A stretch of DNA of 64,000 bases. Source: Gorsachius magnificus. Taxonomy: Eukaryota > Chordata > Aves > Pelecaniformes > Ardeidae. The notes beneath the pieces are model-generated. The model was not told the DNA's origin and searched no databases. It saw nothing but the letters and a program-made list of their open reading frames with translations. The translations under genes and the position numbers were made by a program. The stretch is from positions 122,403,337 to 122,467,336 of the forward strand of contig CM067083.1 in NCBI GenBank assembly GCA_034008185.1, given 5' to 3'. Below are positions 35,219 through 48,721 of the stretch, piece after piece (position 1 is the stretch's first letter; every line of letters starts with the position of its first letter).

Positions 35219-35842
35219 ATAGAATCATGAATAGAAATAGAAATCATAGAATCATAGAATCATAACCGAACCATAACCCTACCCCTGCCATCCCACCACT
35301 AAACCGTGGCCCTCAGCACCGCCTCTGCCCGGCTGTTAAATCCCCCCAGGGCTGGGGACTCGACCCCTTCCCTGGGCAGACCCTTCCAGTGCCTGACAGC
35401 CCTTTGGGGAAGGAATTGTTCCCCAGGGCCAACCTCATCCTGCCCTGGCACAACTTGAGGTCGTTTCCCCTCATCCCATCGCCCCTTCCCTGGGAGCAGA
35501 GCCCGACCCCCCCGGCTCCCCCCTCCTCTCAGGCAGTTGTAGGGAGCGATGGGGCCCCCCGGGGCTCCAGACCCCTCCCAGCTCCCTGCCGGACAGCTCC
35601 AGCCCCTCCAGGTCCTTCGGGGAGGGAGGGGCCCAACCCTGACCCCAGCATTCAAGGGGCGGCCTCCCCAGTGCCCAGCACAGGGGCACGGTCCCTGCCC
35701 TGCTCCTGCTGGCCACACCACTCCTGATACAAGCCAGGGTGCCGCTGGCCCTCTTGGCCACCTGGGCACCCTGCTGGCTCATATTCAGCTGGCTGTTGAC
35801 AAACACCCCCAGGTCCTTTTCCGCCAGGGAGCTTTCCAGCCA
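35203..35842 (-). mobile_element. CR1 LINE 3' end fragment
   Basis: It has a long tail made of AGAATCAT and GAAATAGAAAT repeats, then CCCTGCCATCCCACCACTAAAC. The minus frames show SSLAEKDLGVFVNSQLNMSQ and ACIRSGV. It carries a small internal deletion relative to the 9001 copy. Confidence 0.92.
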
Positions 35843-37556
35843 CAAATAATAGTTCGATGCTTGTATGAAGTCTGCAACAATTTGGCCCTGAAGTTGTGAA
35901 GGGACCTGCAAACTGTTTGCAGATATTAGTTACATTTCTTAAATAATTCCGTGGATAAAAAAGTGTGGGTGATATTTCAGTTGGAGATGCCATTCCTCAG
36001 CTTTTTTCTATATAGAGAAGACAGGCTGGAGTTTGGTTCTTTCTGCTGCTTAAAAGCCTGGATAAAGCTAAGGCAACACCACTTCATGGGGGCATTTCTG
36101 AAGACCCAACTTTTAATTCCTTTGTGTCTTACACCTGCACAGAGCAGAAAGTTTCATTTTCACATTAAGAGAAATAATGTTGGGGGTTTTTTTTTCCAAT
36201 GGCAATTTCATAGCAATAACTTGGAGAAGCCCCAGTTCACTTCAGTCCAAATCCCACTCGCTTCTGTTTTCCAGGTTGATGTGTCCCTCAGAAGCTCAGC
36301 TATGCATGCAACACAGGCTGTAGGTTACTCGCAGGCAACCTAACCACAAGCCCATTGATCTGACAGAATTTTGCACCCATACCTTCTCATCAGAGTACAA
36401 AACGTTTTCTGTGTGCAGGCAGCAGGACTTGGGACGTCTTGGACACTCGCCAGTGTGATCTAAGAGGAAGCCACAGGCATTACTGACACATAAATGAGTA
36501 CCTGATGGGAAGCTGCTTCCATAACAAATACAGATGCTGTAAGAAATACCCAGGAATATTCTATGTTCCCAGAGAATAAAGGAAAAGGACGCATATTCTT
36601 AGCTTCAAAGATATCTCTGCTCTTTAAGTTAGGGTCAATCATGATTCTTCAACAAAAAGATTTTACTTCTATTTTTTGAGGCTGAGGATAGGCTTTCCCT
36701 GTTTTCCCTCTGGAGTTAGTGTCTCACACTGCTAGATGCAATAACTTGGTTTAAGGGGAGAAATTCCCATTTTATCCACTATAGATGTAACAAATTAAGA
36801 CATTCTGACGATGTGCCAGATTTCTGTATCTCACACCAAGGAGGAGGATTCATATTTTGTTAAGATTGCACTTTATTTTGTTAACTGATATTTTATTAAG
36901 CTTCTGCTGTAACTCATATTTGTCATAACGACTGAGAAAAAAATACATACCTATCATTCACGAAATATTCCCAGTTTTTCTGAAGACAATCATGTGGATG
37001 ATTTAATAATTTTTATTAATCTATAAGGTTAAGAGTTCAGAAAAAAAAAGTCTTCTACACTTCCCCTTACGAGAAGTTTCAATGTAGCTTCTCTCAAAAG
37101 GGAAAAAAACCTAAACCATTTGGGTATCTAAATCCATACATATTCATATTTTTCAGATAGGGAAATGATGCAAAAAAAATTTCTTTGCAGTGATGGACAC
37201 TGCAAACTTTGCCACAGTGCCTTTGACTCTCTGCTATATTAAAATCATCATCAATCTTGTGATATTCCCAGGTGCCTTCTCTCCCACTAAAACCATGGCT
37301 AATTTTCTCTGGGTGGTCCATTACCAACCACACTGACCTTTTAAGGTAATGAGCAATTAAGCCCTCTGGGTGGGTTGGTATTGAGAAGCAGCCTTCCCAG
37401 TGGCCAGGCAGGGAGGTATAGTTACTTCTCCGCTTGCTTTTGTGATCCTCTGCCATTGTTCAGGTTTAGCTGTGTGCAGCGGTCAAGCTGTTCTTGTTGC
37501 CTTCCGCACTCCCCACTGCCAAGGTCCCCTGGACAGACAGGTTTGTTCCCACAGCC
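35843..37556. other. Non-coding upstream region of AvBD11
   Basis: AT-rich in the first 1.3 kb. No gene or repeat was recognised. Confidence 0.45.
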
Positions 37557-37564
37557 CTATAAAT
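37557..37564 (+). promoter_or_regulatory. TATA box of AvBD11
   Basis: CTATAAAT lies 81 bp before the AvBD11 ATG. It is the same octamer as at AvBD10 and AvBD13. The implied 5' leader of about 50 nt has no upstream intron. Confidence 0.78.
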
Positions 37565-37637
37565 GCAAGAGTGCTCCCCTGCTCAAAGGTTCTGGTGTTG
37601 TGGCCCTGTCTCCACACTGAAGCTGAGACCTTCTACC

Positions 37638-39921
37638 ATGAAGCTCTTCTCCTGCCTCATGGCTCTTCTCCTCTTCCTCCTCCAGGCTGTACCAGGTAAG
37701 GGGCAAGACCAATGCTGGGGTCTGCCTGTGTAGGAAGTACAACTAGCTTGTGCAGTGGTGCAGGCTGTACTCTTCCATGCTCTTCAGCTCCTTTCATTAG
37801 AGCTGTTCCCTATTTCTCAGTCTAGAAGCAGAAATGAAAAATTAACCTGTGGTGACAAGATGTCAAACCAGAACCTCCCCACAGAAGCCACTACCGCTTG
37901 TTGGCTCCTTATGACTCTTTGAAGTCTCTTTATGCCTCTTTGTGGCATTATTGGAAGATGGTACCATGGAAATCATCTGCCTCTTCTTACCCCAGGGTCA
38001 TGAATTGTCTCCTTTGTGTACAGTAGAACAGCAGAGGTGTTCCCTTGTATTACTCAAGTTGAACTACACCAGTGAAGTTTACTTAAGCTCTCTGAATATG
38101 CTGGTTCCCCTTCATCAGCCCTTCTGCACTGACTCATTTACTGACTGTACTTTCAGCCTAGCTTTTCTTCGTGCTTAATGAAACTCCCCACCTTGAAGTA
38201 AGACTTTCAGAGAATGAAGGAACTGGGAAAACCTCTTGTCCCTGTTAATTGAGCCAGATCCCAGCTTTTGATTTTTTTAAGTTGTAGGTACATCTGAGGA
38301 CATATGAGCACCATGCTGTCCTTTGCATGACCAGCCTGCAGCATTGCAGTCCTAGAGCTTAGAAGCAACCAGTGTCTGGTCTGTCACCACCCACTACAAT
38401 ATGCATGACCAGGATAGCTTCAGAAACTTGACATCAACTGCCACATTTTTCTCTAGTTGTACAAAGGTCTTCCCTGGAGTTTTGTAAGGTCCCAAAACTT
38501 TTTGAAAAGCTGCCTTGGGCTTTGTGGGTATTTGTATCAAACCCCTAATTGGGGTTCATGGGGTTTCAGCAGGAGGAAGACCATGAGAAATGGACTGATC
38601 CTGCAGCACAGCTGGGAATGCCATTCTTCCTGTAGGTCGCGGCATGCCCAAAGACACCTTACGTTGTGTTGGATACCACGGTTTCTGCTTCCATTCAAAA
38701 TCCTGCCCAAAGCCATTTGCTGCTTTTGGAACTTGCTCTCGGCGCCAGAAAACCTGCTGTATAGGTATGTGTGGAAACCCCACCCAGGCAGGCAACATCT
38801 GGAGAGGAGGTTACTAAAGTCGGCAAAACACACTCTTGCTCTGCCTCCGAATGGCCTAAGACACCTCCTCCCATTTACAAAGGTGGACCTGACTGTTCTT
38901 CCATTAATGGCAGCATGGAGAACAGGACCAGAATTGCCATTTTGGGATGGCCAAATACCACGTAGCTCAATGTCCTGTCTCTAACAGAACAGATGCCCAG
39001 GGAAAGAAAACAAAAATTGTGGTCCACACAGAGTCCTCCTTCCTTGATATATCTGTTGGGGGGCTGCTGACTGCATCCACACTGCTATTTTAATAAGTGT
39101 CAGCTGACCTCTTCCCTGTAAATTTATCTAATCTTTTCTGGACTTTCTTATTTTTGGAGCTCCTCAATAGTCAACATATATGATTAAGTCCATAGAGGCT
39201 TTATGCTGTGCTGTTCAGACCTAAGGTTCATCTGATCCAGCATCCTGCATCTGTCCGTGGCCAGAAGTGGATGTTTCTATACTGTGTCTGTAAAATGACT
39301 ATTAACAAACACCACAACCATGTAATTACACGTCCTTATATATTCTCCTGGCTTTCATGAATTCACAGCTCGGGACTTTCAGATTGAAGCATCTTTGTGT
39401 TTAAAAGTTCTTACTAGATTTTCCCCTCCTAGATTAGGAATCCCTTCTGTTTGTTTTAAAACCTCTTCCCTCATAATTTAATTCATTACCACCTACTTCT
39501 GTACTGCAAATGAAATGTAGTCATTCCGCATCCACCTTCTTCATATCTTTACAATATCCCTCCTTCAGTTGTCTCTTATCCAAGTTGGTGGGTCACAAAT
39601 TCCTCTTTTTACAGAAGTGCTCTGATGACCCCCACAGTCCTTCTTTGTGTCCTTGCTTTTGGAGACATGGCACCAGAACCTCATGACACTTTCCATGTAT
39701 GAACTGGTATATATTTCCGTGCATGAATTGAATATATTGGTTCAGACGGTGATGTCATGTTTCCTGTTTTGACTTAAATCCTTTTCATTGCAGACACGAC
39801 ATCAAACTTCCATACTTGTCAAGACGAGGGGGGTCATTGTGTACCTCCAGAAATCAAATGTCTGCAAGAACAAGTGGGATTTTGCCCTTACAGAGAATGG
39901 AAGTGCTGCACAGAAGTGTAA
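37638..39921 (+). CDS. AvBD11: Avian beta-defensin 11, double-domain defensin
   Basis: A secreted antimicrobial peptide; in chicken AvBD11 is known from the oviduct and egg. There are three coding exons, 37638-37695, 38636-38764 and 39794-39921, all joined in phase 1 with GT-AG introns. They total 104 codons plus stop, the length known for chicken AvBD11. Exon 1 encodes the signal peptide MKLFSCLMALLLFLLQAVPG. Exon 2 encodes domain 1 with spacing C-x6-C-x5-C-x9-C-x6-CC, and exon 3 encodes domain 2 with C-x6-C-x6-C-x7-C-x6-CC. Twelve cysteines are thus all present. The first domain is rich in Lys and Arg, whereas the second has more acidic residues. It is the first plus-strand defensin after the strand switch from AvBD10. 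There is no sign of decay. Confidence 0.97.
39215..39730 (-). mobile_element. Possible ancient CR1-type repeat in AvBD11 intron 2
   Basis: TCATCTGATCCAGCATCCTG with GTCCGTGGCCAGAAGTGG, and further on ATCCCTCCTTCAGTTGTCTC then TCTTATCCAAG, resemble very old amniote CR1-derived repeats. Divergence is large and the boundaries are guesses. Confidence 0.45.
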
Positions 39922-40087
39922 TGGAGACCTCATGGAACTTCAGAAAACCACAGAAATGCATGGATGAGAAAACAAACAAGCTTTCTTCCTAGTGTTGTAG
40001 AGAAGATGTCTGCTTTTCTCAACAGGCAAAGTGTATAATTAACTAGAGGTGACATGTTTATTTATATATAAAAAAGCAAAAATACTA

Positions 40088-40093
40088 AATAAA
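40088..40093 (+). other. Poly(A) signal of AvBD11
   Basis: The first AATAAA behind the AvBD11 stop codon, 167 bp downstream. Confidence 0.7.
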
Positions 40094-40235
40094 TAGGTAT
40101 AACAATCATATATGTATGGAAAGAGGCAGACTATCTCCCTATTACACCCACACACAAAAATCCACAGAAACTTTGCTGTGACATTCTTGGAAACTATAGT
40201 CCCTCACAAACCAAACCTCACCTCCCTTTCTTTTC

Positions 40236-40318
40236 TGCCTTCCTTCCTTCCTTCCTTTTCTTCCTAATAACCTCCCTTTCTTTTCTATCTTCCTTTTTTC
40301 CTTCCTTTCCTTCCTACT
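40236..40318. repeat. CTTC-rich pyrimidine microsatellite
   Basis: CTTC-type runs (CTTCCTTCCTTCCTTCC, then CTTTCCTTCC) make up an almost pure pyrimidine tract just behind AvBD11. Confidence 0.8.
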
Positions 40319-43300
40319 AGAAGGAAAGATGATGTCTTTTCCTTCTATTAAAGTGACAGAAACAAGGACTGTCCAACTGGCACGGTCAGGACATGGCTAC
40401 ACTATTCAACTCCCATTCTCCAAAGCAAAGCAGGATGCCAGCCAACTGCTCTGCGCCGCCTCCCTATTTCTATCAATAAACTGCACCCACCTGAGCACAG
40501 GTCCCACCTATGGGAAGTCTTCATGTGTGACTGGGCAAATCTATCTAAAACTGCCTATCTAAAACCATTTTATGCAGTCTGTGCTTCCCTCTGTGGTAAG
40601 TTTGAATTTAGTAACTGCAGAAGATTCATTCAAAATGTAGACAAAAAAGTGTTTGCTTCCCCGTGTCATCTCCATGTGCTCTGCATCTCCCAGACATGAC
40701 TGCTGGCTTTCTAATTTATCTGGTTGAAGGCTGAGTAGCTGGATGTCTTTGCAGAGGAAAATGAGAAGGGGTGGCATTCATCTCCCAGCCACCTGAAAAC
40801 GACCCTTGGAGTGCAAGCTGTAGCACCTTCCCTGGATGGGAGGATTTCAAACCCTTCCCACACAGGACAGAAATCCCCTTGCAGCAGCAAACTTCCACCA
40901 CCCTGTTTCTCAACAGCTGAGACATCATTTCTGCTGGCCTGAACTAATCTAAATGGCTTGTTCAGGTCCCCACCACACACTTCAGAAAGGTCATTCTCTA
41001 AATCAGTGTGTTAACCATCATCCTAGTCAGCCTAGGCTGCTTTTCTGGTCTACAGAGAGAGGAACAGATCTGCTGGTGGCGTCGTTACACTCATCCCTCA
41101 CTGACCAAAGAGTGACCTCCCTCTTAGTCAGCCAGCATTAAGACAGGTGAGATGACCTTGGTCTAACAATTTTTTCCTCCATTCTAAAGATATATGGTAT
41201 GTATGTATAAAGTAAAGTGATATTGACCTCTGCCAATGGAAAAAACTTTACTTCCATAGCAGCATCACGTCTCCATGTGATGGTCTAGGTAACCAACCAA
41301 GAGTTTAACAGGGATTCTTAGCAACTGGAGATGAACACTCTTCAAGTGAGATCTCCAATCAGGCGTTCAAACTAATTTAATTCATTTTCTCCTAGGATTA
41401 TTCATGCTGAAAGAAATTCTTTGCATTCTTTTAATATCTCTAAGGGTGTTTTCTGCCATGTCTATTGCTGGTAGTTCAAGGAGTATTTTACGTGAGTGTT
41501 CCCCGAGTTTGTAGCACAAAGCAGGCAGGCGTGCGTGGCTTGCAGCTGGGAACAGCAGAACCCTTCGGGAAGCCACATTTTTTACCTAGGATGGAGTATC
41601 AAAGGGGAGGAAAGGTTTAGAAATTATTTGAGAATTTTTTTAAGCATTTTGGCTTTGATTATTGTCTGCCCTTTGTACTTTTTGCTAGAGAAGAGGGAGG
41701 GCAATTTATGTAACTATACACAGGGGGAAAAAATCTCAAGGGAGGAAGAAACCCCCGAACATATAAGCATTATGCAGTAGATGCCATCCCAGGCTTATGG
41801 TCTGCCTACACAAGTTGAGCTGCGTTATTTTAGGAGATTTAGCAGCTCTTCTTGGAGGAGTCCAGGCAGGATGAGCAAGAACAGAAAGACGTGGAAGGAG
41901 AAGCAATGCTGTAGACGGTTTGTCTGCTTCAGAAGTGGGTAGGAGAAGCCAATTTCTTTTAATTTCATAAGAAACTGAGTTTTTCTGAGAAAACTGTGAG
42001 AGCGACTATGTCTGTAGGAAGCTGCTGTCCCTGGCTCTCTGGCTTACCCTGATGCCAGACATCATGCCCTGGGGGGAGTCATCAAAAGGAATCACCTACT
42101 TGCAGAGCCACCTCTGTTAGTGTCTTCTTGATCACCTTAATCTGACTTACCAGCACCGTGTTGTTGCTATACTTGAATGCTTTACAGGATTGAGGACAAT
42201 TAAGCTTTTTTTCTTGAAGGAAATAACTAATAAAGAAGAGAAGCACAGGGGGAGCTTGCAGGTGAGAGGCTGCTCTCAGGTCACCCCACCATTTCACCAT
42301 GAGTGACATGAGCGGAGCAAGGTCTGTACACAGAGAGAGCCAGCTGGCACAGCTGGAAAAGTCAGATGGGTTTGGGCACACAAGCCTTTATCCAGGCTTG
42401 AAACAAAAGCGGCTCTTACAAAGCTCAATGCAAGTTGAGAAAAACACCTTGTTGACACATCCTTGACAGTCTGTGGAAAGCAGACAGTTTCATGAGCCAG
42501 GAACCACCTCTCCACTGATGCAGGCATTCAGATATCCAGAGGTCCCTCATCACACCCCATGCCAGACACAAATACTGCCTGCTCCATGAGTTACATGGCT
42601 TTTCCAGGGTAGGAGGATTTAAATGGTATTTAAGTAATCAGTAGTGGTGGCTCTGAGTGCCCTGCTGACCTGTTTACGGGTCATGCTCCCAACCAGGAGA
42701 GCTGGTCCAGCAGCCTCAGGAGCAATTCCTATTACATGGAAGATGAGATTGCCGCCCATTATCAACAGGCACTAAAATGCTGCAGACAGAGCGAGATTCG
42801 GAGTTGGCAAGGAGTCATCCACTGGAGAGTTGTTCTGAGGCTTGAGATTGGGCTTGAAAAACATAGTAGCTCTGCTTTCATTAAAAGAAATTCCTTCTAG
42901 AAGGATTTTCAGGTAGGAAGCTCTTTCTGCTTTGCTTCTCCAACCCCCTCTCCCCTCCCCGCCCTCTCCTCCCCTCTCCCTAGTGCCATTGCAAGTTATT
43001 TTCTGGGAAGAATTTATTTCAAAATCTTAACAGCCTCAGTGTTTCTATCTGGCCACCCACTGCTCAGCACCTGCACATCTCACCATCTTCCAGACCCCCC
43101 ATGGCTACAACCACAATGGTTTTTACCCAGCACAAATCCAACTCAAAATCTAGAGGTGTAGGCATCAAACAAGCCTTTGGGAAATGTCAAGGATTAAGTC
43201 CTGACACACACTGCACCTCAGGCACTTTACTGAATTTGGGACACAAAGCAAATGTTGGGCTTGCTCTGTCTGTCTCTGAGGCTATGCTGTGTTTGCAAAA

Positions 43301-46129
43301 TAAGCAAAGCCAGGCTATGGTGCTGGAGCTGGATGGTCTATGCCAGTAAATGGTCAGTGTGGTCTTTGACATGGTTTTGGCTGTCTCGTCCTTTTTTTGG
43401 AGTGGGGGAGGGTGTTTTGGAGGGATGGGGATCAATGAACATGTTTAGATCAGACAGAAGATGGGAAGGAAGATAGCAGGGAAATTGTTTGCAAATCAAC
43501 CCCAGATGCACAAATAATCAGAGGACAGAAGTACCCTTGGGCCAACAGTTGTGCTGTGCTTCCACAAAGCATTTGGGCACATGTGCAGCCCTGAACTTGC
43601 CAGTTTTCCTGATGATTGCAAAGCCCAGGATCATATTTCTAGTCAGTGCAAGCTGGGGACAGAGCCCAGGTCTTCCCCAACCCTTATATCTTCCAAACTG
43701 GCAACTCACCCTCAGAAAACTCGGTATATTTTCATGCCAAATCACTCTCTGAATTGCTGCAACTGTTCTAGTAAACTGAGCAGTCTCAGGGCCTCTTCTC
43801 TAGCCCTGAAGCCAAATATCATAATCTGGACATGTCCATCCTCTCCTCTCCTCCAGAAACAGATGGCTACATCCAGACTGCCTGGTGGAAGCGATCCCTG
43901 ATCCCAGAGACACTTGGCAATTGTTTGGGAGAGAAATAGTTAGCCTGGACACAAACTTTTCCAGGGATATGCTAAGCATTTCACAGTTTGGATGATCAAT
44001 TCCCAGTGCTTGTGTCCTGCCCTGTTTTGTTTACCAGTAAAGTTACACCCAAGGAGTCCAAGCTTTGATAAAGGGAAGTTGCATGAGAGAAGACTAATGT
44101 ATTTTTTTATAATTAGAATTTTTTAAAAACCCACTTTTTTTGTTTTTTCATGAAATAACCTGATTTATGGCCTACAGCATGACCCATTGAAATCAAGTGA
44201 AGTCGATGAATGGGCTTTAGTCTCCATTCCCACTGAGTTTTCCCACATGTAAATACACCCCCACTACCACACCAGAGTCAGCCTTTCTTGTCTGGACCTC
44301 TGACACGTGGCTGGTGTCTCCATAAACCTGTTTCTCACCTCCCTGAGTGTTTTGGAACAGTGATGTGCCCATGTAGGACTGAGTGACTATGCTACGTTGG
44401 CCATGGGAACCTGGGATCTTCTTCAAGAAATGTTCCCTTGTCCATAATCAACATTATAATGACAGTGATTATGAAATTCCTTCCTTGCTTTGGCATGTGT
44501 TGCTTGTCTCTCATTCATTTCTAAAGGACACTTTCTCACCTGAGACTTGGAGGTGAATTGACATCGCTTGAAGTGTGATTTACTCCCATGTTGAGCATAA
44601 AGGTTCTTCCAGAGGTAATGTGACAATACTGTCCTCACACCAGTCCAGGACACCGGTGAACTAGGACACTGGTTCCAAACAACAGTACAGAGGCATCCAG
44701 AAAGTTTAGATCAGAAATCAGACCTAAGTCATCTTATGTCTTATAAATGGACTTTCACCATTGAGCCTTAGTTTCATTTTCTTTCTTCTCCTCACTTTAT
44801 TTCTGTTAGTTTTAGCTGATTTTGGTTGGGTGGTGGTAGTTTGTAGCTGTTTGCTCATTTATGCAAGATATTAGCTTCCTTGAGTCACAAAGAAGAGCAA
44901 TGCTCAATGTTAGTACAGGGGAAAGAGGCACTGTACCTGGCAAGTTAATGCCTTGCTAGATTTCACTGACATGCCATCAGAAATAAGTCATCAAAGAATC
45001 AAAAGGCTTCTATTAGCCCCAGATTGGGGCTTGTGTGAAGATAAAGCACGCAGGAAAGAGTACACGGTCTGCACAGTTCCCAAAGAAACTCATCAAGGGA
45101 TGCACCGAGGTCACCATAACCACAGCTGAAAACCCTCCCGTGAAAGCAACTCACCCACCCACAAATGCACATTGCAAACCCGAAACGAGGAGTGACCTGG
45201 GGGTATGAAATGGCTCAGCAGCCACATAGACTGGTGGAGGACAAGGTCCCAGCGGCTGCAACTGTCCAGCCAAGTGTTTATCATTTCTCAGAAGATCCTG
45301 GGTCAATGCCAAATGAGAAGGGCCACGCTCAGTCTTGCAGATGGTGTGCATCCACTGACTGCTATGTCATGAGGTGGTTTTAAAGCCAGCACCAAGTTCC
45401 TCCAGCCTTCCTAGGACACACGCAGCCGTCGCTGGCTGCTCTCCATGGACTGGGGTTATCTGGGCACAGCAGGAGGGGCTCATTGAGGTGTATACCCCTA
45501 CTCTGCCAAAGAGGTGGAAAAGATCTTGCTTATCCATGTAAGTAAAGACTTGCTGCCCTCAAAACCCTGGCACTGAGTATTTTGCCTTTGCTGCCCCTGT
45601 TTTCAAAAATAAATGTTTCTCCCCAGCCCAGCTACAAAATTTAGCATTAGTAACCCCTGGAGTTAACACAGCGGTGCATCTGTACTAAGACATTGGTCCC
45701 CCCCCTTGCTTTGCACAGAGATGTTGGGAACTGGATTGTCAGTACTGCATTCATAACCATTTACACCCCATTTCCACTCTGGAGCAAAGCAGTTGTGTGC
45801 TTGCATGTGGAAAGCCACAGGCAGAATCACACGCTATGAAGCTGCGCCTGTCCATGCCACATGGCCCAAGGAACTCAGGGAAGATGCTATTAACAGCGAT
45901 AGTGCTTAGCTAATCTACCGGTGCATGGTGTATGTATGGTGCACTGTAAATCCATAATGTACATCTCCTAGGGAGAATGCAGATTTTAAGACGGCCACTC
46001 TTTAGGCAGGGGCATGGACTGCAGACGTCCCCTCAAACCTGATTTTTAACTGATTCTAAAAAGCTGTGGGTATGTGTGTGCTATCAGTGGGACAAGTCGC
46101 TTTTGGGAATGGCTGTCTCAAAAAGCAAA
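40319..46129. other. Non-coding stretch between AvBD11 and the next CR1
   Basis: A C/T-rich tract lies at 42940-42983. No gene, RNA or CR1 was recognised in nearly 6 kb. This is the longest CR1-free part of the left two thirds of the window. Confidence 0.5.
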
Positions 46130-46603
46130 TCTCTCCTAGACAGAGTCCAGAGGAGGGCAACAAAGATGATGAGGGGACTGGAGCATGTCCCCTATGAGGA
46201 AAGGCTGAGGGAGCTGGGCTTGTTCAGCCTGAAGAAGAGAAGACTGAGAGGGGATCTCATCAACACGTACAAATATCTTAAGGGTGGATGTCATGAGGAT
46301 GGAGCCAGACTCTTCTCAGTGGTGCCCAGCAACAGGACAAGGGGCCATGGGCACAAACTGAAGTAGAAGAGGTTTCAGTTGAACGTGAGGAAGAACTTCT
46401 TTACTGTGAGGGTGCCCGAGCCCTGTCCCAGGCTGCCCACGGGGGCTGTGGAGTCTCCTTCTCTGGAGATATTCAACCCCCGCCTGGACGCTGTCCTGTG
46501 CCCCCTGCTCTGGGTGAGCCTGCTTGAGCAGGGGGGTTGGATTGGATGATCTCTGGAGGTCCCTTCCAACCCCTACCACTCTGGGATTCTGGGATTCTGT
46601 GAT
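46130..46603 (+). mobile_element. CR1 LINE 3' end fragment
   Basis: [20 protein letters not shown], then [19 protein letters not shown]; the tail GGGATTCTGGGATTCTGTGAT is the same variant as in the 15080 copy. Confidence 0.92.
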
Positions 46604-48600
46604 CATTTCACACAGGCTGAAAGCAAAGAGGAGAGGCGTTCATTTTTTTGGCAAGACTGCGATATGTCCTGCCCCTTCCATGCAAGCTCTTGTCCCTTCA
46701 TTCAGACACAAAAGATGTCCAGATGTGTACCCTCTTCAGATCACAAAAGACCCTCCAAACTCTCTTTACAAGGCTGACCTGATCCACACTGTCAGGTGCC
46801 ACAGGCAAGAAAGCTCTTTCAGCTCCAGGGTTAGAAACAACATGCATCCTTCCCTGCATCCTTAGTGAGTGGGGCAGCATGTGGGGCACCATGCAGAGGG
46901 TCCTGACCTGCCACGCACCTTCCAGTCTCAGAGACAGCAAGGAGCAGCAAGCAGTCCTGCGACCCATCCAGGAGCAGGTTCATCTCACCCTCACAGGAGG
47001 GAGATGAGGATACAGCACACAGCAAAGTGTAGGGCCAGCCAAGCTTTGTCCTCAGTTATAAGGCATGAAGAGGATGCGGAGAGGGGAGCAATGTTGCTTG
47101 GGAGGGGGCTAGAGGGAAAAATCAAGCCTACACCCCTCTGTTGGAGTGGAAATGCACTGAAAAAGCAGCACGCCCAGAGAAATGGCCTGGGGAGAGGAGG
47201 TAAAAAAATTCTCTGCTTTGCAAAACCTGAGCAGGCCAACCTGGAAATTATTGTCAGACTGCGGCAGGCTGCCTGCTGACTCTGCGTTCCTCTGAGATCA
47301 GTATCTCTCTGGCACAAAATGGTCCACAGCTGCGAGCTCTTTTGCCAGACCTGCCTTGCAGGTTTGCCCACCACGTAGCTCAGAGGGGCAAGTCCAAACC
47401 CTACGATGTGCAAACAGTTGTGTAAAGGTCCCAGACCAGCTCCTTGTTGTAGACCCATGGGAATGGTCCCGCTCCTAAGGGACCAGTTCTCACTCCAAGA
47501 GGGTGGCTGGAGCTATTTATGGTCTAGCAGGTGACCATGGGGTGATGGAGTAATGAGAATAATAAGTAGAGAAGGAAAATGAGGGGTTTGCCAGCAGTTG
47601 GCTGCCCTAGATCAGGACTGGTCAGCCTTTGAACAAGATACTTTAATCCATCTGAGCCTGGAGATAGATGAAATCTGTCTTTTGTCCTCGGCTTTAGGGC
47701 CAGACTCAGTTGCCCACGGCTGGACATTGCTGTCACTTAAGATGACCAAGGGTATCGTGCTGGGCTTCCAGAGTGTCTTGTCTGCCACTGCCACTCATGC
47801 AGGAATCCCCAATACCCAGGCATCTCAAGGGACATAAATCAAACTCTTCACGCCTGCTGATCCAGGACAGCAAGCTTTGACTATCATCAAGTGCATCTGA
47901 ACTACATTTTTTGAGAGGGAAGGGAATTTTTAACCTCAATCTTTCAACTATCCAGTTTAGGATGTATTCACCCAAACTGTTGTATTAGCACAGCTGAAGG
48001 GGCAGCAAACAGTCAGCAGCCAGGCGAGGGTAGCTGGAATATCACAGGCTGATTTTACAGCAAGAGATGCGTATCTACCACATCATTACCACCAAGGGGT
48101 GCATTGCTGAGCTAACCAGCTACCTCCTCCACCAGTGCTGTGTGCTCATCACGCTCAGGAATGAAGCCTCCCAAATTCCTCGGAAGCCAAAGCTGGAATA
48201 GCCTTTTTGGCAGGACAAAAAAAAATCACACCCTGGTTTGAGCTGGAGAATATATTCACAGGAGCTCAGGCAAAAGATGAATCGCTCTTAGCCTGCATGC
48301 TTCTCCTCCCTGCAGCTCCTCAGGAGTCTTTCCTTGCAGCTTGCCACCCTCCCACCCATCAGCTCCCCGGGGTCTTTGCTGGCTGTGGGTGATGGGCAGA
48401 GGACACCCCTGAGCCCCTTTTTCTACCAGGCTGCCTGTGGCTGGCAATCTCCCAGTCCAAAATGCCAATGCCAACGAGAGGAATCGGGGAAGCCAATAAC
48501 CAGCGAATGTGAAGCAAGTCAACATTATCTGGAGCCACAGCACTGGGTCAGAACGACACGGAGGGTTTCTCAGCAGCAAATGTTACTGCCGAGACTGGAA
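46604..48600. other. Non-coding upstream region of AvBD12
   Basis: No gene or recognised repeat. Several overlapping frames of 60-155 codons show no domain. Confidence 0.45.
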
Positions 48601-48608
48601 TATAATTA
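48601..48608 (+). promoter_or_regulatory. Possible TATA-like element of AvBD12
   Basis: TATAATTA lies 121 bp before the AvBD12 ATG. It differs from the CTATAAAT of the other three genes. A TTTCCAG just before the ATG could instead be an acceptor behind a more distant 5' non-coding exon. Confidence 0.35.
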
Positions 48609-48721
48609 ACTCCTGCCTGCTCCCTCCCTCTTCCCGGATGCCATCCAGCATGCCAGCAGCACACAGAGGCTTCTGCAAAATCTCACACTGAGCCCTGTGA
48701 CTTTCCAGCGGGACCAAAGCA

